Part shown: positions 10,637-20,900 of the stretch, in pieces
How the letters are laid out: each line of letters opens with the position of its first letter
Numbering within the stretch: the first letter of the stretch is position 1
NCBI RefSeq assembly: GCF_037038585.1
Contig: NC_092526.1
Span: forward strand, 41,799,501-41,863,500
Direction: 5' to 3'
Length of the DNA stretch: 64,000 nt
DNA from: Patagioenas fasciata
Lineage: Eukaryota > Chordata > Aves > Columbiformes > Columbidae
The notes under the pieces: generated by a model
What the model saw: only the letters and a program-made list of their open reading frames with translations
Told to the model about the DNA's origin: nothing
The model's database searches: none
Translations under genes and position numbers: made by a program

Positions 10637-13600
10637 TCCCCTCCTGAACTCCTGTGCGGGTCCCCTCCTGAACTCCTGAGCGGGTCCCCTCCTGAACTCC
10701 TGGGCGGGTCCCCTCCTGAACTCTGGATCCTTTGGGGCACTCCAGGGTCCCCTCCTGAACTCCTGGGTCCCCTGCGAGCTCTTGTGTTCTCCCCTGCAGT
10801 CCTGGGTCCTTTGGGGCACTGCTGGGTCCCCTCCTGAACTCTGGATCATTTGGGGCACTCCTCGGTCCCCTCCTGAACTCTTGGGTCTTCTTCTAAGCTC
10901 TTGGGTCCCACCCTGAACTCCTGGGTCCCCTCCTGAACTCCTGGGTCCTTTGGGGCACTCCTGGTTCCCCCCTAAACTCCTGGGTGTGTCCCTCCTGAAC
11001 TCTGGATCCTTTGGGGCACTCCTGGGTCCCCTCCTGAACTCTTGGGTCCTTTGGGGCACTGCTGGGTCCCCTTTCGAATACCTGTGTGGGTCCCCTTCCG
11101 AACTCCTGGGTCCCCTCCTGAACTCTGGGTTCCTTTGGGTCACTCCTGGGTCCCATCAGAAATCCTGGGTTCCCTCCTTAATTCTGGATCTTTTGGGGAA
11201 GTCCTGGGTCCCCTCCTGAACTCTAGGGTCCTTTGGGGCACTCTTGGGTCCCATCAGAACTCCTGAGTTCCCTCCTGAACTCTGGATCCTTTGGGGCACT
11301 CCTGGCTCCCCTCCTGAATTCCTGGGTCCCCTCCGAAATCTTGTGTTCCCCCCTGAACTCCTGGGTCGTTTGGGGCACTGCTGGGTCCCCTCCTGAACTC
11401 CTGGGTGGGACCCCTCCTGAAGTCTGTATCCTTTGGGGCACTCCTGGGTCCCCTCCTGAACTCTTGGGTCCTTTGGTGAACTCTTGCGTCCCCTCAGAAC
11501 TCCTGGGTTCCCCCCTGAAATCCTGGGTCCTTTGGGGCACTGCTGGGTCCCCTCCTGAATTCCTGGGTGGGACCCTCCTGAACTCTGGATCCTTTGGGGC
11601 ACTCCTGGGTCCCCTCCTGAACTCTGGGGTCCTTTGGGGCACTCCTGGTTCCCATCAGAACTCCTGGGTTCCCTCCTGAACTCTGGATCCTTTGGGGCAC
11701 TCCTGGGTCCTCTCCTGAACTCCTGCGTTCCCCCCTGAACTCCTGGGTCCTTTGGGATACTCCTGGGTCCCCTCCTGAACTCCTGGGTGGGTCCCCTCCT
11801 GAACTCTTGGCTCTTTTGGGGCACTATTGGGTCCCCTCAGAACTCCTGAGTTCCCTGCTGAACTCTGGATCCTTTGGGGCACTCCTGGGTGCCCTCCTGA
11901 TCTCTTGGGTGCCCTCCTGAACTCTGGATCCTTTGCGGCACTCCTGGGTCCCCTCCTAAGCTCTTGGGTCCTTTGGGGAACTCTTGGGTCCCCTCAGAAC
12001 TCCTGGGTTCACCCCTGAACTCCTGGGTCCTTTGGGGCACTCCTGGTCCACCTCCTGAACTCTTCGGTCCCCCACTGAACTCCTGGGTCCTTTGGGGCAC
12101 TCCTGGGTGCCCTCCTGATCTCTTGGGTGCCCTCCTGAACTTTGGATCCTTTAGGGCACTCCTGGGTCCCCTCCTAAGCTCTTGGGTCCTTTGGGGCACT
12201 CCTGGGTCTTCTCAGTACTCTTGGGTTCCCCCTGAACTTATGGGTTCTTTGGGGCACTGCTGGGTCCCCTCCCGAACTCCTGGGCGGGTCCCTCCTGAAC
12301 CCCTGAGTGGGTCCCCTCCTGAACTCTGGATCCTTTGGGGCACTCCTGGGTCCCCTCCTGAACTCCTGGGTTCTTAGGGGGCACTCCTGTTCCCCCTCCT
12401 GAACTCCTGAATGGGTCCCCTCAGAACTCCTGGGTCCCCTCCTGAAGTCCTGGGTGGGTCCCGCCATGAAGTCCTGGGTGGGTCCCTCCTGAACTTTTGG
12501 GTCCCCTCCTGAACTCCTGGGTCCTTAGGGGGCACTCCTGGTCCCCCTCCTGAACTCCTGGGTGGGTCCCCTCCTGAACTCCTCGGTGGGTCCCCTCCTG
12601 AACTCTTGGCTCTTTTGGGGCACTCTTGGGTCCCCTCAGAACTCCCGGGTTCCCCACTGAACTTTTGGGTCCTTTGGGGCACTCCTTGTCCCCCTCCTGA
12701 ACTCTTCGGTCCCCAACTGAACTCCTGGGTCCTTTGGGGCACTCCTGGGTGCCCTCCTGATCTCTTGGGTGCCCTCCTGAACTCTGGATCCTCTGGGGCA
12801 CTCCTGGGTCCCCTCCTAAGCTCTTGGGTCCTTTGGGGAACTCTTGGGTCCCCTCAGAACTCCTGGGTTCACCCCTGAACTCCTGGGTCCTTTGGGGCAC
12901 TTCTGGGTCTCCTCAGTACTCTTGGGTTCCCCCTGAACTTCTGGGTCCTTTGGGGCACTGCTGGGTCCCCTCCCGAACTCCTGGGTGGGTCCCCTCCTGA
13001 ACTCCTGGGTGGGTCCCCTCCCGAACTCCTGGGTGGGTCCCCTCCCGAACTCTTGGGTGCTTTGGGGCACTCCTGGGTCCCCTCAGAACGCCTGGGTCCC
13101 CTCCTGAACTCCTGGGTCCCCTCCGAACTCCTGTGTTCCCTCCTAAACTCCTGGGTCCTTTGGGGCACTGCTGGGTGCCCTCCTGAACTCCTGGGTGGGT
13201 CCCCTCCTGAACTCTGGATCCTTTGGGGCACTCCTGGGTCCCCTCCTGAACTCTTGGGTCCTTTGGTGAACTCTTGGGTCCTCTCCTGAACTCTTGGGTT
13301 ACCCCCTGAACTCCTAGGTCCCCTTCTGAATTCTTCAGTCCCTCCTGAACTCCTGGGCGCGTCCCCTCCTGAACTCCTGGGCGCGTCCCCTCCTGAACTC
13401 CTGGGTTCCCTCTGAACTCCTGTGTTCCCCCCTGAACTCCTGGGTCCTTTGGGGCACTGCTGGGTCCCCTCCTGAACTCCTGGGTGGGTCCCCTCCTGAA
13501 CTCTGGATCCTTTGGGGCACTCCTGGGTCCCCTCCTGAACTCTTGGGTCCTTTGGTGAACTCTTGGGTCCCCTCAGAACTCCTGGGTTCTCCCCTGAACT

Positions 13601-13810
13601 TTTGGGTCCTTTGGGGTACTCTTGGGTCCCCTCCTGAACTCTTGGGTCCCCTTCTAAGCTCTTGGATCCCACCCTGAACTCCTGGGTCCCCTCCTGAACT
13701 CCTGGGTCCTCTCCTGATCTCTTGGGTTACCCCCTGAACTCCTAGGTCCCCTCCTGAATTCTTCAGTCCCTCTCTGAACTCCCGGTCCCCTCCTGAACTC
13801 CTGGGCCTGT

Positions 13811-13820
13811 CCCAATTAAA
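13811..13820. repeat. AT-rich marker monomer CCCAATTAAA (first of ten)
   Basis: The string CCCAATTAAA within a GCCTGTCCC monomer stands out in this A-poor array. I found it at 13811, 15057, 25166, 26412, 31949, 36441, 37972, 44042, 49061 and 58276. At about 62,436 the same place holds CCCTTCTAAA, one step closer to ordinary monomers. The marker is useful for phasing copies and is absent from unit 2, as expected from the missing module. Confidence 0.9.
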
Positions 13821-14408
13821 CTCCTGGGCGGGTCCCATCCTGATCTCTGGATCCTTTGGGGCACTCCTGGGTCCCCTCCTGAACTCCTGCGTCCTTTGGG
13901 GCACTCCTGGTCCCCCTCCTGAACTCCTGAATGGGTCCTCTCAGAACTCCTGTGTCCCCTCCTGAAGTCCTGGGTGGGTCCCGCCATGAACTCCTGGGTG
14001 GGTCCCTCCTGAACTTTTGGGTCCCACCCTGAACTCCTGGGTCCTTTGGGGCACTCCTGGTCCCCCTACCGAACTATTGAATGGGTCCCTCCTGAACTCC
14101 TGAATGGGTCCCCTCAGAACATTTGGGTCCCCTCCAGAAGTCCTGGGTGGGTCCCTCCTGAACTCTTGGGTCCCCTCCTGAACTCTGGATCCTTTGGGGC
14201 ACTCCTGGGTCCCCTCCTGAACTCTGGATCCTTTGGGGCACTCCTGGGTTCCCCCCTGAACTCCTGGGTCCTTTTGGGCATTCATGGATCCCCTCCTGAA
14301 CTCTGGATCCTTTGGGGCACTCCTGGGTCCCCTCCTGAACTCCTGGGTCCTCTCCTGAACTCTTTGGTTACCCCCTGAACTCCTAGGTGCGCTCCTGAAT
14401 TCTTCAGT

Positions 14409-14431
14409 CCCTCCCTGAACTCCCGGTCCCC
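14409..14431 (-). other. Potential G-quadruplex on the minus strand (recurrent cassette)
   Basis: On the + strand there are C tracts of 3, 3, 3 and 4 separated by 1, 6 and 3 nt, so the minus strand fits G3+N1-7. The same spacing occurs at 947-969, 4396-4418, 7574-7596, 9278-9300, 9932-9954, 15014-15036 and 15679-15701, and in further HOR copies. It always sits just after the CTTCAG monomer. Some copies are broken by CTCTCTG (for example near 13,765) or by GGTCTCC (near 37,945). Folding in cells is inference. Confidence 0.5.
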
Positions 14432-17400
14432 TCCTGAACTCCTGGGCGGGTCCCCTCCTGAACTCTGGATCCTTTGGGGCACTCCTGGGTCCCCTCCTGA
14501 ATTCCTGGGTCCCCTCCGAAATCTTGTGTTCCCCCCTGAACTCCTGGGTCGTTTGGGGCACTGCTGGGTCCCCTCCTGAACTCCTGGGTGGGACCCCTCC
14601 TGAAGTCTGTATCCTTAGGGGCACTCCTGGGTCCCCTCCTGAACTCCTGGGTCCCCTCCGAACACCTGTGTTCCCCCCTGAACTCCTGGGTCCTTTGGGG
14701 CACTGCTGGGTCCCCTCCTGAACTCCTGGGTGGGTCCCCTCCTGAACTCTGGATCCTTTGGGGCACTCCAGGGTCCCCTCCTGAACTCTTGGGTCCTTTG
14801 GTGAACTCTTGGGTCCCCGCAGAACTCTTGGGTTCTCCCCTGAACTTTTGGGTCCTTTGGGGTACTCCTGGGTCCCCTCCTGAACTCTTGGGTCCCCTTC
14901 TAAGCTCTTGGATCCCACCCTGAACTCCTGGGTCCCCTCCTGAACTCCTGGGTCCTCTCCTGATCTCTTGGGTTACCCCCTGAACTCCTAGGTCCCCTCC
15001 TGAATTCTTCAGTCCCTCCCTGAACTCCCGGTCCCCTCCTGAACTCCTGGGCCTGTCCCAATTAAACTCCTGGGCGGGTCCCATCCTGATCTCTGGATCC
15101 TTTGGGGCCCTCCTGGGTCCCCTCCTGAACTCCTGCGTCCTTTGGGGCACTCCTGGTCCCCCTCCTGAACTCCTGAATGGGTCCCCTCAGAACTCCTGTG
15201 TCCCCTCCTGAAGTCCTGGGTGGGTCCCACCATGAACTCCTGGGTGGGTCCCTCCTGAACTTTTGGGTCCCACCCTGAACTCCTGGGTCCTTTGGGGCAC
15301 TCCTGGTCCCCCTCCCGAACTATTGAATGGGTCCCTCCTGAACTCCTGAATGGGTCCCCTCAGAACATTTGTGTCCCCTCCGGAAGTCCTGGGTGGGTAC
15401 CGCCATGAAGTCCTGGGTGGGTCCCTCCTGAACTCTTGGGTCCCCTCCTGAACTCTGGATCCTTTGGGGCACTCCTGGGTCCCCTCCTGAACTCTGGATC
15501 CTTTGGGGCACTCCTGGGTTCCCCCCTGAACTCCTGGGTCCTTTTGGGCATTCATGGATCCCCTCCTGAACTCTGGATCCTTTGGGGCACTCCTGGGTCC
15601 CCTCCTGAACTCCTGGGTCCTCTCCTGAACTCTTTGGTTACCCCCTGAACTCCTAGGTGCGCTCCTGAATTCTTCAGTCCCTCCCTGAACTCCCGGTCCC
15701 CTCCTGAACTCCTGGGCGGGTCCCCTCCTGAACTCCTGGGCGGGTCCCCTCCTGAACTCTGGATCCTTTGGGGCACTCCTGGGTCCCCTCCTGAATTCCT
15801 GGGTCCCCTCCGAAATCTTGTGTTCCCCCCTGAACTCCTGGGTCGTTTGGGGCACTGCTGGGTCCTCTCCTGAAGTCCTGGGTGGGAGCCCTCCTGAAGT
15901 CTGTATCCTTTGGGGCACTCCTGGGTCCCCTCCTGAACTCTTGGGTCCTTTGGTGAACTCTTGCGTCCCCTCAGAACTCCTGGGTTCCCCCCTGAACTCC
16001 TGGGTCCTTTGGGGCACTGCTGGGTCCCCTCCTGAATTCCTGGGTGGGTCCCCTCCTGAACTCTGGTCCTTTGGGGCACTCCTGGGTCCCCTCCTGAACT
16101 CTGGGGTCCTTTGGGGCACTCGTGGGTCCCCTCAGAACTCCTGAGTTCCCTCCTGAACTCTGGATCCTTTGGGGCACTCCTGGGTCCCCTCCTGAACTCC
16201 TGGGTCCTGAGGGGCACTCCTGGGCCCTCTCCTGAACTCCTCGGTCTGCTCCTGCACTCTTGGGTTACTCCCTGAACTCCTAGGTCCCCTCCTGAATTCT
16301 TCAGTCCCTCCCTGAACTCCTGGGCGGGTCCCTCCTGAACTCCTGGGCGGGTCCCTCCTGAACTCCTGGGCGGGTCCCATCCTGGTCTCTGGGTTCCTTT
16401 GGGTAACTCCTGGGTCCCATCAGAAATCCTGGGTTCCATCCTGAACTCTGGATCTTTTGGGGCACTCCTGGGTCCCCTCCTGAACTCTAGGGTCCTTTGG
16501 GGCACTCTTGGGTCCCATCAGAACTCCTGAGTTCCCTCCTGAACTCTGGATCCTTTGGGGTACTCCTGGGTCCCCTCCTGAACTCCTGGGTCCTGAGGGG
16601 CACTCCTGGGTCCTCTCCTGAACTCCTCGGTCCACTCCTGAACTCCTGGGTGGGTCCCCTCCTGAACTCCTGGGTGGGTCCCCTCCTGAACTCTTGGCTC
16701 TTTTGGGGCACTCTTGGGTCTCCTCAGAACTCCTGGGTTCCCCACTGAACTCCTGGGTCCTTTGGGGCACTCCTGGTCCCCCTCCTGAACTCTTCGGTCC
16801 CCCACTGAACTCCTGGGTCCTTTGGGGCACTCCTGGGTGCCCTCCTGATCTCTTGGGTGCCCTCCTGAACTCTGGATCCTTTGGGGCACTCCTGGGTCTC
16901 CTCCTAAGCTCTTGGGTCCTTTGGGGAACTCTTGGGTCCCCTCAGAACTCCGGGGTTCACCCCTGAACTCCTGGGTCCTTTGGGGCACTCCTGGGTCTCC
17001 TCAGTACTCTTGGGTTCCCCCTGAACTTCTGGGTCCTTTGGGGTACTCCTGGGTCCCCTCCTGAACTCTTGGGTCCCCTTCTAAGCTCTTGGATCCCACC
17101 CTGAACTCCTGGGTTCCCTCCTGAACTCCTGGGTCCTTTGGGGCACTCCTGGACCTCCTCAGTACTCTTGGGTTCCCCCCTGAACTCCTGGGTCCTTTGG
17201 GGCTCTGCTGGGTCCCCTACCAAACTCCTGGGTGGGTCCCTCCTGAAATCCTGGGTGGGTCCCTCAAGAACTCTTGGGTACTTTGGGGCACTCCTGGGTC
17301 CCCTCAGAACGCCTGGGTTCCCCCCTGAACTCCTGGGTCCTTTGGGGAATTCCTGGGTCCCCTCCTGAACTCTGGATCCTTTGGGGCACTCCTGGGTCCT

Positions 17401-17918
17401 CTCCCGAACTCCTGGGTCTTTTGGGCACTCCTGGGTCCTCTCCTGAACTCTTGGTTTACCCCCTGAACATCCAGGTCCCCTCCTGAATTCTTCAGTCCCT
17501 CCTGAACTGCTGGGCGCGTCCCCTCCTGAACTCCTGGGCGCGTCCCCTCCTGAACTCCGGATCCTTTGGGGCACTCCTGGGCGGGTCCCCTCCTGAACTC
17601 CTTGGCGGGTCCCCTCCTGAACTCCTGGGCGGGTCCCCTCCTGAACTCTGGATCCTTTGGGGCACTGCTGGGTCCCCTCCTGAACTCTGGATCATTTGGG
17701 GCACTCCTGGGTCCCCTCCTGAACTCTTGGGTCTTCTTCTAAGCTCTTGGGTCCCACCCTGAACTCCTGGGTCCCTTCCTGAACTTCTGGGTCCTGTGGG
17801 GCACTCCTGGTTCCCCCCTGAACTCCTGGGTGGGTCCCTCCTGAACTCTGGATCCTTTGGGGCACTCCTGGGTCCCCTCCTGAACTCTTGGGTCCTTTGG
17901 GGCACTGCTGGGTCCACT

Positions 17919-20900
17919 TTCGAATACCTGTGTGGGTCCCCTTCCGAACTCCTGGGTCCCTTCCTGAACTCTGGGTTCCTTTGGGTCATTCCTGGGTCCC
18001 ATCAGAAATCCTGGGTTCCCTGCTGAATTCTGGATCTTTAGGGGCAGTCCTGGGTCCCCTCCTGAACTCTAGGGTCCTTTGGGGCACTCTTGGGTCCCAT
18101 CAGAACTCCTGAGTTCCCTCCTGAACTCTGGATCCTTTGGGGCACTCCTGGGTCCCCTCCTGAATTCCTGGGTCCCCTCCGAAATCTTGTGTTCCCCCCT
18201 GAACTCCTGGGTCGTTTGGGGCACTGCTGGGTCCCCTCCTGAACTCTTGGGTCCTTTGGTGAACTCTTGCGTCCCCTCAGAACTCCTGGGTTCCCCCCTG
18301 AACTCCTGGGTCCTTTGGGGCACTGCTGGGTCCCCTCCTGAATTCCTGGGTGGGACCCTCCTGAACTCTGGATCCTTTGGGGCACTCCTGGGTCCCCTCC
18401 TGAACTCTGGGGTCCTTTGGGGCACTCCTGGTTCCCATCAGAACTCCTGGGTTCCCTCCTGAACTCTGGATCCTTTGGGGCACTCCTGGGTCCTCTCCTG
18501 AACTCCTGCGTTCCCCCCTGAACTCCTGGGTCCTTTGGGATACTCCTGGGTCCCCTCCTGAACTCCTGGGTGGGTCCCCTCCTGAACTCTTGGCTCTTTT
18601 GGGGCACTATTGGGTCCCCTCAGAACTCCTGAGTTCCCTGCTGAACTCTGGATCCTTTGGGGCACTCCTGGGTGCCCTCCTGATCTCTTGGGTGCCCTCC
18701 TGAACTCTGGATCCTTTGCGGCACTCCTGGGTCCCCTCCTAAGCTCTTGGGTCCTTTGGGGAACTCTTGGGTCCCCTCAGAACTCCTGGGTTCACCCCTG
18801 AACTCCTGGGTCCTTTGGGGCACTCCTGGTCCACCTCCTGAACTCTTCGGTCCCCCACTGAACTCCTGGGTCCTTTGGGGCACTCCTGGGTGCCCTCCTG
18901 ATCTCTTGGGTGCCCTCCTGAACTTTGGATCCTTTAGGGCACTCCTGGGTCCCCTCCTAAGCTCTTGGGTCCTTTGGGGCACTCCTGGGTCTTCTCAGTA
19001 CTCTTGGGTTCCCCCTGAACTTATGGGTTCTTTGGGGCACTGCTGGGTCCCCTCCCGAACTCCTGGGCGGGTCCCTCCTGAACCCCTGAGTGGGTCCCCT
19101 CCTGAACTCTGGATCCTTTGGGGCACTCCTGGGTCCCCTCCTGAACTCCTGGGTTCTTAGGGGGCACTCCTGTTCCCCCTCCTGAACTCCTGAATGGGTC
19201 CCCTCAGAACTCCTGGGTCCCCTCCTGAAGTCCTGGGTGGGTCCCGCCATGAAGTCCTGGGTGGGTCCCTCCTGAACTTTTGGGTCCCCTCCTGAACTCC
19301 TGGGTCCTTAGGGGGCACTCCTGGTCCCCCTCCTGAACTCCTGGGTGGGTCCCCTCCTGAACTCCTCGGTGGGTCCCCTCCTGAACTCTTGGCTCTTTTG
19401 GGGCACTCTTGGGTCCCCTCAGAACTCCCGGGTTCCCCACTGAACTTTTGGGTCCTTTGGGGCACTCCTTGTCCCCCTCCTGAACTCTTCGGTCCCCAAC
19501 TGAACTCCTGGGTCCTTTGGGGCACTCCTGGGTGCCCTCCTGATCTCTTGGGTGCCCTCCTGAACTCTGGATCCTCTGGGGCACTCCTGGGTCCCCTCCT
19601 AAGCTCTTGGGTCCTTTGGGGAACTCTTGGGTCCCCTCAGAACTCCTGGGTTCACCCCTGAACTCCTGGGTCCTTTGGGGCAATTCTGGGTCTCCTCAGT
19701 ACTCTTGGGTTCCCCCTGAACTTCTGGGTCCTTTGGGGCACTGCTGGGTCCCCTCCCGAACTCCTGGGTGGGTCCCCTCCTGAACTCCTGGGTGGGTCCC
19801 CTCCCGAACTCCTGGGTGGGTCCCTCCTGAACTTTTGGGTCCCACCCTGAACTCCTGGGTCCTTTGGGGCACTCCTGGTCCCCCTCCCGAACTATTGAAT
19901 GGGTCCCTCCTGAACTCCTGAATGGGTCCCCTCAGAACATTTGTGTCCCCTCCGGAAGTCCTGGGTGGGTACCGCCATGAAGTCCTGGGTGGGTCCCTCC
20001 TGAACTCTTGGGTCCCCTCCTGAACTCTGGATCCTTTGGGGCACTCCTGGGTCCCCTCCTGAACTCTGGATCCTTTGGGGCACTCCTGGGTTCCCCCCTG
20101 AACTCCTGGGTCCTTTTGGGCATTCATGGATCCCCTCCTGAACTCTGGATCCTTTGGGGCACTCCTGGGTCCCCTCCTGAACTCCTGGGTCCTCTCCTGA
20201 ACTCTTTGGTTACCCCCTGAACTCCTAGGTGCGCTCCTGAATTCTTCAGTCCCTCCCTGAACTCCCGGTCCCCTCCTGAACTCCTGGGCGGGTCCCCTCC
20301 TGAACTCCTGGGCGGGTCCCCTCCTGAACTCTGGATCCTTTGGGGCACTCCTGGGTCCCCTCCTGAATTCCTGGGTCCCCTCCGAAATCTTGTGTTCCCC
20401 CCTGAACTCCTGGGTCGTTTGGGGCACTGCTGGGTCCTCTCCTGAAGTCCTGGGTGGGAGCCCTCCTGAAGTCTGTATCCTTTGGGGCACTCCTGGGTCC
20501 CCTCCTGAACTCTTGGGTCCTTTGGTGAACTCTTGCGTCCCCTCAGAACTCCTGGGTTCCCCCCTGAACTCCTGGGTCCTTTGGGGCACTGCTGGGTCCC
20601 CTCCTGAATTCCTGGGTGGGTCCCCTCCTGAACTCTGGTCCTTTGGGGCACTCCTGGGTCCCCTCCTGAACTCTGGGGTCCTTTGGGGCACTCGTGGGTC
20701 CCCTCAGAACTCCTGAGTTCCCTCCTGAACTCTGGATCCTTTGGGGCACTCCTGGGTCCCCTCCTGAACTCCTGGGTCCTGAGGGGCACTCCTGGGCCCT
20801 CTCCTGAACTCCTCGGTCTGCTCCTGCACTCTTGGGTTACTCCCTGAACTCCTAGGTCCCCTCCTGAATTCTTCAGTCCCTCCCTGAACTCCTGGGCGGG

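Larger units (their letters stand above)
1..10807. repeat. Left domain: irregular monomer array with many 24-bp runs
   Basis: This part lacks the kilobase-scale HOR seen further right. It consists of short homogeneous runs of the 24 bp monomer separated by mixed 19-20 bp monomers. Besides the runs listed separately, 24 bp runs lie near 101-238, 669-762, 967-1152, 1570-1685, 4430-4626, 5569-5695, 6009-6164, 6293-6437, 6924-7026, 7139-7284, 9028-9112, 9304-9410, 9523-9641, 9952-10082 and 10622-10725. The variant string CAACCTTAATTCCTGGGT recurs near 555, 4053, 5863, 6611 and 8913, marking older duplications. The GAATTCTTCAGTCC cassette typical of the right side is present from about 4.4 kb, so both domains belong to one family. 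The right border is set where an alignable partner at +6,846 bp begins (about 10,808 with 17,654). Confidence 0.85.
13023..15233. repeat. 2,211-bp module, first copy (absent from unit 2)
   Basis: The 19 bp string GAACTCCTGGGTGGGTCCC occurs at both ends, at 13023-13041 and 15234-15252. In unit 2 the left flank of the first joins the right flank of the second through a single copy at 19806-19824. The offsets are exact: 19806 minus 13023 is 6,783 and 19806 minus 15234 is 4,572. The module therefore accounts for the whole difference between the two unit lengths. It holds two copies of the AT-rich marker CCCAATTAAA (13811 and 15057). Confidence 0.9.
13582..16120. repeat. Internal 1,246-bp duplication inside unit 1
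   Basis: From about 13,582 and 14,828 two copies run in parallel at offset 1,246. They share the CTCTCCTGATCTC, GGTTACCCCC, GAATTCTTCAG and CCCAATTAAA (13811, 15057) monomers. Further on the offset becomes 1,270 and then 1,294. Each step is one 24 bp monomer: an extra CCGCCATGAAGT monomer at about 15,400 and an extra GGGCGGG monomer at about 15,730. The copies differ at scattered bases, so this duplication is older than the HOR units that carry it. It is repeated in unit 3 (+11,355). Confidence 0.78.
11073..17918. repeat. HOR unit 1 (6,846 bp between TTCGAA markers)
   Basis: Units are phased here on the variant monomer containing TTCGAATACCTGTG, found at 11073, 17919, 22491, 29274, 34235, 46823, 51677, 55553 and 61097. 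Unit 1 contains the 2,211 bp module. From about 11,521 on it matches units 2 and 3 almost perfectly. Its first 450 bp are more divergent: it keeps a 63 bp segment near 11,400-11,462 that units 2-4 lack, and has A instead of C at 11,520. It also has C at 12,900 where the three equivalent later positions (19,683, 24,255, 31,038) have A. Confidence 0.88.

Noticed and set aside
9439..10740. 433-codon minus-strand open frame as a real gene
   Set aside because: Main monomers have no stops on the minus strand, other frames overlap it, and its length depends only on where a variant monomer happens to supply a stop.
12061..12080. CENP-B box in the TTCGG monomers
   Set aside because: TTCG is present, but the downstream A and CGGG of the CENP-B box are not at the required positions in this or in the TTCGAATACC monomer.
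12520..12540. Telomere-like TTAGGG
   Set aside because: The string occurs singly within CCTTAGGGGGCACTCC variant monomers and is never tandem.
13801..13830. Polyadenylation signal or transposon end at CCCAATTAAA
   Set aside because: The string lies inside an otherwise normal monomer, and an intermediate CCCTTCTAAA form at about 62,436 shows it is a mutated monomer.
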